From: Magnetospirillum sp. UT-4
GTDB taxonomy: Bacteria > Pseudomonadota > Alphaproteobacteria > Rhodospirillales > Magnetospirillaceae
Direction of reading: 5' to 3'
DNA length: 64,000 bases
NCBI RefSeq assembly: GCF_902729435.1
Contig: NZ_CACVCG010000046.1
Coordinates: 157,050-221,049, forward strand
How positions within the stretch are numbered: position 1 is the stretch's first letter; each line of letters begins with the position of its first letter. The notes under the pieces were generated by a model. The model made no database searches. It was not told the origin of the DNA and saw only the letters and a program-made list of their open reading frames with translations. This document shows, in pieces, positions 8,058 to 16,529 of this stretch. The translations under genes were made by a program, and so were the position numbers.

Positions 8058-8618
8058 ATGACTAGTCCTCTGCCGGAAGGCGAGCCCGTCCGCCCGCCCC
8101 GCCCCATCGTCCTGATCGGATTGATGGGGGCCGGCAAGTCCTGCGTCGGCCGCCGGCTGGCGGCCCGGCTGGGGGTTCCCTTCCTCGATTCCGATGCCGA
8201 GTTCGAGGCCGCCGCCGGCTGCACCATCGCCGATTATTTCACCCGCTTCGGCGAGCCCGCCTTCCGCGACGGCGAGCGCAAGGTGATCGCCCGCCTGATG
8301 GAGGGGCCGCTTTGCGTCCTGGCCACCGGCGGCGGCGCCTTCTGCGACCCCGAGACGCGGGCCCGCATCCGCGCCGGCGCCGTCACCGTGTGGCTGCGCG
8401 CCGAGCTCGACCTGCTGGTCAAGCGCACCGCCGGGCGCGACCACCGGCCGCTGCTGAAGCAGGGCGACCCGCGCGAGATCCTGGCCCGCCTGATGGCGGC
8501 GCGCTATCCCGTCTACGCCGAGGCCGACATCGTCATCGACACCACCGACGAGCCGGCCGACGTCACCGTCGGCAAGGTGTACGATGCCCTGGCCGATTTC
8601 GCGGAGCACCACCGATGA
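8058..8618 (+). CDS. aroK: Shikimate kinase
   Basis: 186 residues. It phosphorylates shikimate at the 3-OH using ATP, step five of the chorismate pathway. The P-loop GLMGAGKSCVGRRLA, the shikimate-binding DSD of FLDSDAEFE, the Arg in FRDGERKVIA, the GGG of ATGGGAF and the lid Arg in RPLL are all present. The ATG at 8058 is about 20 residues ahead of the P-loop, normal for alphaproteobacterial AroK. Its stop overlaps the aroB start (ATGA), so the two enzymes are translationally coupled. Confidence 0.96.
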   Translation: MTSPLPEGEPVRPPRPIVLIGLMGAGKSCVGRRLAARLGVPFLDSDAEFEAAAGCTIADYFTRFGEPAFRDGERKVIARLMEGPLCVLATGGGAFCDPETRARIRAGAVTVWLRAELDLLVKRTAGRDHRPLLKQGDPREILARLMAARYPVYAEADIVIDTTDEPADVTVGKVYDALADFAEHHR

Positions 8619-9718
8619 CCACCGATACGCTCACCCTCGACCTCGGCGAGCGCAGCTACGACATCCACATCGGCACGGGCCTGGTCGACCGCGCCGGCAC
8701 CCTGATGCGCCCGGTGATGCGGGGCTCTCGCGCCTTCGTGGTCACCGACGACACCGTGGCGCCGCTGTATCTCGACCGCCTGCTGGCATCGCTGGATGCC
8801 GCCGGCATCACCCACGGCCACACCATCCTGCCGCACGGCGAGCACACCAAGAGCTTCGCCCACCTGGAAGCCCTGATCGAGGCCCTGCTGGACGCCCGCT
8901 GCGAGCGTTCGACCACGCTGGTCGCCCTGGGCGGCGGGGTGATCGGCGACCTGGCCGGCTTCGCCGCCGCCATCCTGCAGCGCGGCATCGACTTCGTGCA
9001 GGTGCCGACCACCCTGCTGGCCCAGGTCGACAGCTCGGTGGGCGGCAAGACCGGCATCAACACCCGTCACGGCAAGAACCTGGTCGGCGCCTTCCACCAG
9101 CCCCGCCTGGTGCTGGCCGATACCGGCGCGCTGGCCACCCTGCCCCGGCGCGAGGTGCTGGCCGGGTACGGCGAGGTGGTGAAGTACGGCGTCATCGACG
9201 ACGAGGGCTTCTTCGCCTGGCTGGAGGCCGAGGGGACGCGGGTGATCGACGGAGACGAGGCGGCGCGCCGCCATGCCGTCGCCGTCTCGTGCCGGGCCAA
9301 GGCCCGCATCGTCGCCGCCGACGAGCGCGAAGGCGGAGTGCGCGCCCTGCTCAACCTGGGCCACACCTTCGGCCATGCCCTCGAGGCCGAGGTCGGGTTC
9401 TCCGACGAAGTGCTGCACGGCGAGGCGGTGGCCATCGGCATGGTGATGGCCATGACCCTGTCGGCGCGCCTCGGCCTCGCCCCCCAGGCCGACGTCGAGC
9501 GGCTGGCCCGCCATCTGGAGGCGGTCGGCCTGCCGGTCCGCCTGCCCGGCCAGCGGCGCTGGGATGCCGACCGGCTGCTGCACCACATGGCCGGTGACAA
9601 GAAGGTCAAGGACGGCACGGTCACCTTCGTGCTGGCCAGGGGAATCGGCGCCAGCTTCCTGACCCGCGAGGTGCCGGCCGAGGCGCTGCGGGCGATGCTG
9701 CTGGATTTCACGGGCTGA
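8615..9718 (+). CDS. aroB: 3-dehydroquinate synthase
   Basis: 367 residues, the usual length. It converts DAHP to 3-dehydroquinate using NAD and a divalent metal. Visible motifs: PHGEHTKS, the NAD-binding GGGVIGDLAGFAAAI, PTTLLAQVDSSVGGKTGIN, and the metal-ligand regions GYGEVVKYG, NLGHTFGHALE and LHGEAVAIGM. The start overlaps the aroK stop by 4 bp. The CorC-like gene follows after 3 bp, so aroK-aroB-corC is probably one operon, a common alphaproteobacterial arrangement. Confidence 0.97.
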   Translation: MTTDTLTLDLGERSYDIHIGTGLVDRAGTLMRPVMRGSRAFVVTDDTVAPLYLDRLLASLDAAGITHGHTILPHGEHTKSFAHLEALIEALLDARCERSTTLVALGGGVIGDLAGFAAAILQRGIDFVQVPTTLLAQVDSSVGGKTGINTRHGKNLVGAFHQPRLVLADTGALATLPRREVLAGYGEVVKYGVIDDEGFFAWLEAEGTRVIDGDEAARRHAVAVSCRAKARIVAADEREGGVRALLNLGHTFGHALEAEVGFSDEVLHGEAVAIGMVMAMTLSARLGLAPQADVERLARHLEAVGLPVRLPGQRRWDADRLLHHMAGDKKVKDGTVTFVLARGIGASFLTREVPAEALRAMLLDFTG

Positions 9719-9721
9719 CCC

Positions 9722-11002
9722 ATGGACGACATCGCCTTTTCCCTCGCCGTCATCTTCGCCCTGCTGCTGATGTCGGCCTTCTTCTCTGGCTCCGAGACGG
9801 CGCTGACCGCGGTGTCGCGGCCCTACATGCACCAGCTCGAGGCCGAGGGCAGCCGCGGCGCCCGCCTGGTCAACCGCCTGATCGGCGCCCGCGACCGACT
9901 GATCGGCGCCATCCTGCTGGGCAACAATCTGGTCAACATCCTGGCCTCGTCGCTGGCCACCAGCGCCATGATGACCATGTTCGGCGAGGCCGGCATCGCC
10001 TATGCCACCGCCGGCATGACGGTGATCGTGGTGCTGTTCGGCGAGGTGCTGCCCAAGACCTACGCCATCTACCACGCCAACCGCGTCGCCCTGTTCGTGG
10101 CGCCGCCGGTGGCGGCGGTGGTCGGCCTGCTGTCGCCGGTGGTGCGCGGCATCGAGGTGGTGACCCGGGTGATCTTCCGCCTGTTCGGCGCCAAGTTCGC
10201 CACCGAGGCCTCCATCGAGACCGCCATGATGGAGCTGCGGGGCGCCATCGAGGTCCATACCTCGCAGGACGAGGTCAGGGAGGAGCGGCGCATGCTGCGC
10301 TCGATCCTCGAGCTGGGCGACGTCGAGGTGGGCGCGGTGATGACCCACCGGCGCAAGACCGTCACCGTGGATGCCGGCCTGCCCCCGGACGAGGCGGTCG
10401 ACCAGATCCTGAAGACCCCCTACACCCGCATCCCGCTGTGGCGCGACCAGCCCGACAACATCGTCGGGGTGATCCATGCCAAGGACGTGCTGCGCGCCGT
10501 CCGCGCCCTGGGCGGCGAAGTGGCCCGCCTCGATCTCGGCGAACTGGCCTCGCCGCCTTGGTTCATCCCCGATTCCACCACCCTGCTGGAGCAGCTGCAG
10601 GCCTTCCGCGCCCGGCGCGAGCACTTCGCCCTGGTGGTGGACGAATACGGCGCGCTGATGGGGGTGGTGACGCTGGAGGACATCCTGGAGGAGATCGTCG
10701 GCGACATCGCCGACGAGCACGACGTGACGGTGGCCGGCGTCCATCCCCAGGCCGACGGCTCCTATGTGGTCGACGGCACGGTCACCATCCGCGACCTCAA
10801 CCGCCAGCTGGAATGGCGCCTGCCCGACGACGAGGCCGCCACCGTCGCCGGCCTGGTGCTGCACGAAAGCCGCCAGATCCCCAATGTCGGCCAGGTGTTC
10901 CGCTTCCACGGCTTCCGCTTCGAGATCCTGCGCCGCCACCGCAACCAGGTGACCTCGCTGAAGGTGACGCCGCCCGCAGAGCCGGCCCGCGAGGGGGGCT
11001 GA
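9722..11002 (+). CDS. CNNM/CorC-family hemolysin-like transporter (HlyC/CorC)
   Basis: 426 residues with the three-part architecture of the family: an N-terminal DUF21/CNNM membrane domain (about 1-190, with MSAFFSGSETALTAVS and LLGNNLVNILASSLA), two CBS domains (about 205-335, TRIPLWRDQPDNIVGVIHAKD and VVDEYGALMGVVTLEDILEE) and a C-terminal CorC_HlyC domain (about 345-420, with FRFHGFRFEIL). Family members are linked to Mg2+ or Co2+ export. It is the third gene of the aroK-aroB operon. Confidence 0.93.
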   Translation: MDDIAFSLAVIFALLLMSAFFSGSETALTAVSRPYMHQLEAEGSRGARLVNRLIGARDRLIGAILLGNNLVNILASSLATSAMMTMFGEAGIAYATAGMTVIVVLFGEVLPKTYAIYHANRVALFVAPPVAAVVGLLSPVVRGIEVVTRVIFRLFGAKFATEASIETAMMELRGAIEVHTSQDEVREERRMLRSILELGDVEVGAVMTHRRKTVTVDAGLPPDEAVDQILKTPYTRIPLWRDQPDNIVGVIHAKDVLRAVRALGGEVARLDLGELASPPWFIPDSTTLLEQLQAFRARREHFALVVDEYGALMGVVTLEDILEEIVGDIADEHDVTVAGVHPQADGSYVVDGTVTIRDLNRQLEWRLPDDEAATVAGLVLHESRQIPNVGQVFRFHGFRFEILRRHRNQVTSLKVTPPAEPAREGG

Positions 11003-11048
11003 CGCCGGAGCGCCGGACTCGCTATATTCACCCGAGGAGGCAGCATCC

Positions 11049-11342
11049 ATGCGCACCCTCGACGACATCCTGGTCCAATTGCGGGCGATCAAGCCCGAGC
11101 TGGAGCGCCGCTACCCGATCCGCGAGCTGGCGGTGTTCGGCTCGTATGCCCGCGGCGAGCAGACCGAGGACAGCGACCTCGACGTGCTGGTGCTGCCGGG
11201 CGAGGGGATGACGCTTATTGAGTTCGCGGGTCTGCAGCGGGAACTCAGCGAAAGCCTGGGTCTGGCCGTGGACCTTGTCAGCAAGAGAGCCCTTCGTCCC
11301 CGCATCGGCGAACGCATCCTGGCCGAAGCGACGGCCATATGA
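11049..11342 (+). CDS. MNT-type nucleotidyltransferase antitoxin (MntA-like)
   Basis: 97 residues with the minimal nucleotidyltransferase signature GSYARGEQTEDSDLD (GSx10DxD). In the MNT/HEPN (type VII) toxin-antitoxin family, MntA adenylylates the Tyr of the HEPN RNase toxin and neutralises it. A GAGGAGG Shine-Dalgarno sits at 11034-11040, 8 bp before the ATG. The next gene, overlapping by 4 bp, is the HEPN partner, which has an in-frame stop. The pair is inserted between corC and bolA, genes that are often neighbours in alphaproteobacteria. Confidence 0.9.
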   Translation: MRTLDDILVQLRAIKPELERRYPIRELAVFGSYARGEQTEDSDLDVLVLPGEGMTLIEFAGLQRELSESLGLAVDLVSKRALRPRIGERILAEATAI

Positions 11343-11689
11343 AGCGAACTGTCCTCGACTTTCTCGACGAGATGCTCGAATACGGCACCCGTGCTGTCAA
11401 ATTCACCTAGGCCATCGAATTCGGCGAGTTCGAAGCCGACGTCAAGACGCAGATGGCTGTGTCAAAGGCCATGGAGGTGCTGGGCGAAGCTGCGCGCCGG
11501 ATTCCGGATCACATCCGGGAGTGCCATCCGGACATTCCCTGGCGCGACATCGTCGGCATGCGCAACACCCTGGCCCACGCCTATTCCGGGGTGGATCTCC
11601 ACATGCTGTTCGCGACGGCGCGGCAATCGGTCCCCCTGTTGCTGAAGGAACTGCCGGCCGTCATCGCCACCGCCAAGGAATTCGGCTGA
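11339..11689 (+). pseudogene. HepT-like HEPN (DUF86) toxin gene with an in-frame TAG
   Basis: Reading from the ATG at 11339 gives MKRTVLDFLDEMLEY..., then a TAG at 11408-11410 (codon 24), then an intact frame to TGA at 11687-11689. The part after the stop contains the HEPN RNase and adenylylation motif RNTLAHAY (Rx4HxY), preceded by AMEVLGEAARRIPD and PWRDIVGMR, typical of DUF86. The stop falls where family members usually encode a polar residue before the second helix segment, so a single C-to-T or G-to-T change would explain it. Restart at the ATG at 11453 would make a 78-residue protein lacking the first helix. The antitoxin gene beside it looks intact. Confidence 0.85.
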
Positions 11690-11690
11690 C

Positions 11691-11966
11691 CTACTCTCCC
11701 GGCGCCTTGGTGACCAGGGCCAGGGCATGGACCGGGCCGGCCAGTTCCTCGGCCAGCAGGGTGTTGACCATGCGGTGGCGCTCGATGCGGGACTTGCCTT
11801 CGAAGGCCGGCGACACGATCTCGATGGAGAAGTGGCTTTCGCCGTCGTGGCTGCCGTGGCGATGACCGGCATGGCCGGCGTGACGGGCGGAATCGTCGGT
11901 GACGGCGAGACGCGACGGAGCCAGCCCCTCGGTCAGTTTGCGCTCGATGCTGGCACGAACCTTCAT
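11691..11966 (-). CDS. bolA: BolA family protein
   Basis: 91 residues. BolA proteins bind monothiol glutaredoxins through a shared Fe-S cluster and act in iron-sulphur trafficking and stress morphology. The family core is seen in SHFSIEIVSPAFEGKSRIERHRMVN... (residues 45-69), with the conserved His64 after the FEGKSRIER turn, and LAEELAGPVHALAL near the end. A His-rich insertion, HAGHAGHRHGSH (residues 29-40), lies in the loop before the core and might add metal ligands. It points toward the HEPN pseudogene, whose stop is 1 bp from the bolA stop. Divergent from the J-domain gene. Confidence 0.9.
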   Translation of the reverse strand: MKVRASIERKLTEGLAPSRLAVTDDSARHAGHAGHRHGSHDGESHFSIEIVSPAFEGKSRIERHRMVNTLLAEELAGPVHALALVTKAPGE

Positions 11967-12095
11967 TCTCCCTCCTCGTGGAACGGACCCATGGCGTTCC
12001 CCCGAAGTGGTATGGCCGAAGGCCGCCGTCAAGGTCCCGCAAACCTTGCCAGCGCGAACCTTGCCAGCGCAACCTCCAGCCCTCATTATGCCGGG

Positions 12096-12668
12096 ATGAA
12101 GGCCTCCGGCACCAAGCGATCCTGGCGCGTCGCCTATGCTCCCGCCGAGCCCTCCGCTGCGACGCGCGCCTGCGACCACCCCGGCTGTACCCACGAGGGC
12201 GAGTACCGGGCGCCGCGCTCGCGCGACAACCTGAACGAATACTACTGGTTCTGCCTCGACCACGTGCGGGCCTACAATTCGGCCTGGGACTACTACAAGG
12301 GCATGACCCCCGAGCAGATCGAGGACGAGATCCGCACCTCCACCACCTGGCAGCGCCCGACCTGGCCGCTGGGGAGCAAGACCGGCAACCGCCGCTTCTC
12401 GTTCTCCATCCACGATCCCCTGGGCGTGTTCGCCGAGGAGGCCGAGGAGATGGCCAAGGCCAAAACCCGTCCGCCGACCCCGGAGGAGGAGGCCATGACG
12501 GTGCTGGAGCTGGTACCGCCGGTGACCGTGAAGGCGCTGAAGGCCCGCTACAAGCAGTTGGTCAAGCAGCACCACCCGGACGCCAACAACGGCGACAAGG
12601 ACGCCGAGGAACGCTTCAAAGACATCAGCCGGGCCTATACCATCCTGCTCAACAGCCTCACCGCCTGA
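12096..12668 (+). CDS. J-domain (DnaJ-like) protein
   Basis: 190 residues with the J domain at the C-terminus (about 135-190), the HPD motif at residues 160-162 and helices flanking it (VKALKARYKQLVKQHHPDAN, ERFKDISRAYTIL). J domains stimulate Hsp70 ATPase activity. The N-terminal part has C26, C31, C53 and H56, a possible zinc site. Upstream in-frame starts would overlap the bolA gene; the ATG at 12096 gives the expected conserved start. It lies between bolA and cobS, a conserved alphaproteobacterial position. Confidence 0.88.
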   Translation: MKASGTKRSWRVAYAPAEPSAATRACDHPGCTHEGEYRAPRSRDNLNEYYWFCLDHVRAYNSAWDYYKGMTPEQIEDEIRTSTTWQRPTWPLGSKTGNRRFSFSIHDPLGVFAEEAEEMAKAKTRPPTPEEEAMTVLELVPPVTVKALKARYKQLVKQHHPDANNGDKDAEERFKDISRAYTILLNSLTA

Positions 12669-12704
12669 GCCCGCATCAGGCCATCCACTGGGACCTCGAC
12701 CATC

Positions 12705-13706
12705 ATGACCGCGACTTCCGCCAGCCCGCTCGCCTCGGACCACCCGCTCGCCATGCCCGACACCGAAGTGTCGGTGCGCGAGGCCTTCGGCATCGACGCC
12801 GACCTCAAGGTGCCCGCCTTCAGCGTCGGCTCCGAGCACGTGCCAGAGCTGGACCCCGCCTACCGCTTCGACCGCGACACCACCCTGGCCATCCTGGCCG
12901 GCTTCGCCTTCAACCGCCGGGTGATGGTCCAGGGCTATCACGGCACCGGCAAGTCCACCCATATCGAGCAGGTGGCGGCCCGCCTCAACTGGCCCTGCAT
13001 CCGCATCAACCTGGACAGCCACGTCAGCCGCATCGACCTGATCGGCAAGGACGCCATCGTGCTGAAGGACGGCAAGCAGGTCACCGAGTTCCGCGAGGGC
13101 ATCCTGCCCTGGGCGCTGCAGCATCCCTGCGCCCTGGTGTTCGACGAATACGATGCCGGCCGCCCCGACGTGATGTTCGTCATCCAGCGGGTGCTGGAGG
13201 TCGAGGGCAAGCTCACCCTGCTCGACCAGAACCGGGTGATCCGTCCCCACCCCGCCTTCCGCCTGTTCTCCACCGCCAACACGGTGGGCCTGGGCGACAC
13301 CACCGGCCTCTATCACGGCACCCAGCAGATCAACCAGGGCCAGATGGACCGCTGGAACATCGTCGCCACCCTGAACTACCTGGAGCACGACGCCGAGGTC
13401 GGCATCGTGGTGGCCAAGCTGCCGGGCTGGGCCGACGACAAGGGCCGCGAGACGGTGGGCCGCATGGTGTCGCTGGCCGACCTGTCGCGCCAGGGCTTCA
13501 TGAACGGCGACATCTCCACCGTCATGAGCCCGCGCACGGTCATCACCTGGGCCGAGAACGCCAAGATCTTCGGCGACGTCGCCTTCGCCTTCCGCCTCAC
13601 CTTCCTCAACAAGTGCGACGAGGTGGAGCGGCCGGTGATCGCCGAGTACTACCAGCGCTGCTTCGGCGTCGAGCTGCCCGAGACGCCCGCCCGCGTGGCC
13701 ATGTAG
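12705..13706 (+). CDS. cobS: Aerobic cobaltochelatase subunit CobS
   Basis: 333 residues, typical size. CobS is an AAA+ ATPase that, with CobT and CobN, inserts Co2+ into hydrogenobyrinate a,c-diamide in the aerobic B12 pathway. Walker A is GYHGTGKST (residues 77-85); Walker B is [10 protein letters not shown]; the sensor region has [16 protein letters not shown], strongly conserved in CobS. CobT follows 10 bp after the stop. The large subunit CobN is not in the window. Confidence 0.95.
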   Translation: MTATSASPLASDHPLAMPDTEVSVREAFGIDADLKVPAFSVGSEHVPELDPAYRFDRDTTLAILAGFAFNRRVMVQGYHGTGKSTHIEQVAARLNWPCIRINLDSHVSRIDLIGKDAIVLKDGKQVTEFREGILPWALQHPCALVFDEYDAGRPDVMFVIQRVLEVEGKLTLLDQNRVIRPHPAFRLFSTANTVGLGDTTGLYHGTQQINQGQMDRWNIVATLNYLEHDAEVGIVVAKLPGWADDKGRETVGRMVSLADLSRQGFMNGDISTVMSPRTVITWAENAKIFGDVAFAFRLTFLNKCDEVERPVIAEYYQRCFGVELPETPARVAM

Positions 13707-13716
13707 GAGCCCGCCC

Positions 13717-15603
13717 TTGGCCGCCGAGCGCAACGCCCCGTCCTCGTCCGCGCCGCCCGCCGGCGGCCGCGACGAGACGCCGGCCGATCTGCTGCGCCGC
13801 TGCACCACCGCCACCCTGCGGGCCATCGCCGGCCGCGCCGACCTGGAGGTCGGCTACGTCGCCGGCGGCGCCTCGGTGCGCGGCGCCGAGGTGCGGCTGC
13901 CGGTGCCGCCGCGGCAGGTGACCGAGGCCGATCTGGTGCGGCTGCGCGGCACCTCGGACGCCGTGGCGCTCCGGTTCCGCTACCACGACGACGCCCTGCA
14001 CGCCCGGCGCATGCCGCCGGGGCCCGAGGCCCGCCGGGTCTACGAGGCGGTCGAGCAGGCCCGCATCGAGGCGCTGGGGGCGCGCCGCATGGCCGGCGTC
14101 GCCGCCAACATCGCCGCCGTGCTGGAAAGCCGCAGCCGCGCCGAGGGCCTGGACCGCGCGGCCAAGCGCGAGGACGTGCCGCTGGCCGAGGCCATGCGGC
14201 TGATCGCCCGCCAGCACTTCACCGGCCAGGAACCGCCGCCCTCGGCCCGCATCGCGGTCGAGCTGTGGCGGCCCTATGTGGAGGAGAAGGTGGGCGGCTC
14301 CCTCGACCGCCTGGGCGGGCTGATCGGCGACGAGGACGCCTTCTCGGGGGCGCTGAAGGACCTGCTGGGGGCGCTCGACCTGTTCTCGGACAACGAGCTC
14401 GAGGACCAGGAGAAGACCGAGCAGGAGGAGGGCCAGGAAGCCCGCGAGGGCGAGGCCCAGGGCGGCCGCGACGAGGAGAAGGATCGCCAGGGCGACGGGG
14501 CGAAAAGCGAAGGCCAGCCCCAGGCCGCCCCAGGCTCGGCCGAGGGCGACGGTGAGCAGGAGGGGCTGGAAAGCGCCGGCGAGACGGTGGTGGCCGGCGC
14601 CGGCACCGAGGAGCCGGGCGGCCCCAGCCGCCAGCGCCCGATGTTCGCGCCCAAGGGCGATGCCGTCGGCGACAAGCCCTACCGCGCCTTCACCACCCGC
14701 TTCGACCAGGTGGTGGCGGCCGAGGATCTGTGCGAGGCCGACGAGCTGGCCCGGCTGCGCGCCCAGCTCGACAGCCAGATGGCCCACCTGCAGGGGGTGG
14801 TGGCCCGCCTGGCCAACCGGCTGCAGCGCAAATTGATGGCGCAGCAGACCCGGTCGTGGGATTTCGACCTCGAGGAAGGCATCCTGGATACCGGGCGGCT
14901 CGCCCGCATCATCGCCAACCCCACCCATTCGCTGTCGTTCAAGGCGGAGAAGGAAACCGACTTCCGCGACACCGTGGTCAGCTTGCTGATCGACAATTCC
15001 GGCTCCATGCGCGGCCGCCCCATCACCGTGGCGGCCCTCAGCGCCGAGATCCTGGCCCGCACCCTGGAGCGCTGCGGCGTCAAGGTCGAGGTGCTGGGCT
15101 TCACCACCCGGGCGTGGAAGGGCGGCAGCGCGCGCGAGGCCTGGCAGGCCGAGGGCAAGCCGGCCAATCCCGGCCGCCTCAACGATCTGCGGCACATCGT
15201 CTACAAGTCCGCCGACGCGCCGTGGCGCCGGGCCCGGCGCAACATCGGCCTCATGCTGCGCGAAGGCATCCTCAAGGAGAACATCGACGGCGAGGCGCTG
15301 ATGTGGGCGCACGACCGCCTGCTGGCCCGGCCCGAGCAGCGGCGCATCCTGATGGTCATCTCGGACGGCGCGCCGGTGGACGATTCCACCTTGTCGGTCA
15401 ATCCCGGCAACTTCCTGGAAAAACACCTGCGCGACGTCATCGGCTTCATCGAGCAGCGCTCGGACGTCGAGCTGATCGCCATCGGCATCGGCCACGACGT
15501 CACCCGCTACTACCACCGCGCCGTCACCATCATGGATGCCGAGGACCTGGGCGGCACCATGCTGGCCCAGCTGGCCGCCCTGTTCGACGAGGGCGAGGGA
15601 TAG
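13717..15603 (+). CDS. cobT: Aerobic cobaltochelatase subunit CobT
   Basis: 628 residues starting at a TTG (AGGAG at 13706-13710). CobT partners with the AAA+ ring of CobS. It has an N-terminal helical region (to about 220), a long acidic Glu/Gly/Gln-rich linker (about 225-305) and a C-terminal von Willebrand A domain with the MIDAS motif DNSGSM (about residues 427-432) and a later [11 protein letters not shown]. This architecture and the neighbour cobS make the call firm. The B12-dependent mutase gene ecm lies 1.8 kb downstream on the other strand. Confidence 0.95.
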   Translation: MAAERNAPSSSAPPAGGRDETPADLLRRCTTATLRAIAGRADLEVGYVAGGASVRGAEVRLPVPPRQVTEADLVRLRGTSDAVALRFRYHDDALHARRMPPGPEARRVYEAVEQARIEALGARRMAGVAANIAAVLESRSRAEGLDRAAKREDVPLAEAMRLIARQHFTGQEPPPSARIAVELWRPYVEEKVGGSLDRLGGLIGDEDAFSGALKDLLGALDLFSDNELEDQEKTEQEEGQEAREGEAQGGRDEEKDRQGDGAKSEGQPQAAPGSAEGDGEQEGLESAGETVVAGAGTEEPGGPSRQRPMFAPKGDAVGDKPYRAFTTRFDQVVAAEDLCEADELARLRAQLDSQMAHLQGVVARLANRLQRKLMAQQTRSWDFDLEEGILDTGRLARIIANPTHSLSFKAEKETDFRDTVVSLLIDNSGSMRGRPITVAALSAEILARTLERCGVKVEVLGFTTRAWKGGSAREAWQAEGKPANPGRLNDLRHIVYKSADAPWRRARRNIGLMLREGILKENIDGEALMWAHDRLLARPEQRRILMVISDGAPVDDSTLSVNPGNFLEKHLRDVIGFIEQRSDVELIAIGIGHDVTRYYHRAVTIMDAEDLGGTMLAQLAALFDEGEG

Positions 15604-15700
15604 GTCCTCTTTCCCCGTCCCCCCGGTTGGCTAGGGGTTTCACAAACCTTCCCCGCCTTTCCATTGCCCTGTCGTCATGGCCGGACATGATCCAAGGCTA

Positions 15701-16000
15701 TCCGGTTTAATTTTCGGCTGGCAATTGCCCCCTCGCCCGCTTGCGGGAGAGGGGGGCGAGCGCCAGCGAGCCGGGGTGAGGGCGGCGCGCGTCGGCGCGC
15801 CCAAGACCTGGAGAAACCAGCGCTTTCGCTGTCGCGAAGCGCACCTCGCGGCGCGCACCCTCTCCCTCCCGTCGCTGTCGCGACGGGCCCCTCCCTCTCC
15901 CGCAAGCGGGCGAGGGTAATCCTGTCTACTTCGGCCAGCGTCACCCTGGACGCAGCCGTCACCAAGGGCTCCAGAAGGCAATCCGAAAATTAAACCGGAC
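15701..16000. repeat. 300-bp nested-palindrome element, copy 1 (MITE-like)
   Basis: The ends are a perfect 17-bp inverted repeat, TCCGGTTTAATTTTCGG at 15701-15717 and its complement at 15983-15999. Inside lies a second perfect inverted repeat of 21 bp, 15732-15752 against 15894-15914. An almost identical copy is at 24165-24464, differing by one indel and one substitution that I could see. A 23-bp direct repeat flanks it (15683-15705 and 16007-16029), which looks like a target duplication or a repeated REP unit. No open frame in it resembles a protein, so it would be non-autonomous. Confidence 0.85.
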
Positions 16001-16029
16001 AGCCGTGGACATGATCCAAGGCTATCCGG

Positions 16030-16103
16030 CTCCGGTCGTTCGACCTCCTTTCCGTCATGCCCGGGCTTGACCCACGGATATCCGGTTAGAGTATCCGTGT
16101 TGA
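16030..16103. repeat. REP-like palindromic sequence
   Basis: CGTCATGCCCGGGCTTGACC at about 16053-16072 is a dispersed alphaproteobacterial palindromic unit, seen again at 30992. A degraded version (GTCATGGCCGGACATGATCC) is at about 15674. Nothing coding is seen between cobT and the transposase scars. Confidence 0.6.
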
Positions 16104-16175
16104 TCAAGCGGTTTTTGGCATCCATGGACGCCCTGCCTTGAGCAGGGCGTTTGCCAAGACGATGAGCTTTCGCAG
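16104..16175 (-). pseudogene. C-terminal scrap of a transposase (IS110-like)
   Basis: Read on the minus strand this gives LRKLIVLANALLKAGRPW and then a stop, which resembles the conserved C-terminal helix of IS110/IS1111-type transposases. Only about 23 codons remain and there is no start. It directly abuts the IS630-like remnant. Family assignment is tentative. Confidence 0.45.
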
Positions 16176-16440
16176 TCAGGCCGCTGCTGCTCGGCGGCGT
16201 GTGCTGTTCCTATTGAAGGTCATGCCGTGGCGTTCCAACAGGCGCCATACGGTGCGAGTGGCGGTCGCCGCCGAGAGGTTTGGGATCGGCAAGTCCGTCC
16301 CGGCGCCAGCGGCTCACCCATTTGATCGCCGTCGAGGCGGCCACCCCGAAACGCTTCGCTGCCGAGCGGCAGGATTGCCCATCCTCCACGGCGGCAATCA
16401 GGCGCTGGCGCAGGTCTTTGGAAAGCGGCACCCCGTGGGT
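16176..16440 (-). pseudogene. IS630-family transposase remnant (N-terminal HTH, internally deleted)
   Basis: From a possible GTG at 16429-16431, the minus strand reads MPLSKDLRQRLIAAVEDGQS and CRSAAKRFGVAASTAIKWVS, the helix-turn-helix start of IS630 transposases. After GGDRHSHR the frame breaks; in another frame it resumes as TRTVWRLLERHGMTF, a later part of the same domain, then stops at 16176-16178. The catalytic DDE domain is absent, so this is a scar, not an active element. Confidence 0.75.
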
Positions 16441-16529
16441 GGCCGGACCAAGCCCGGCTATGCGAGCAACGCGTTGAAATATCCTGTAAAAATATGTGAG
16501 GCAGCAGGCAGGGCGACGAAAAAATGGGA

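Noticed and set aside
15701..16000. Protein-coding gene inside the 300-bp repeat
   Set aside because: Open frames exist on both strands, but they are by-products of GC-rich palindromes, lack a Shine-Dalgarno and resemble no family.
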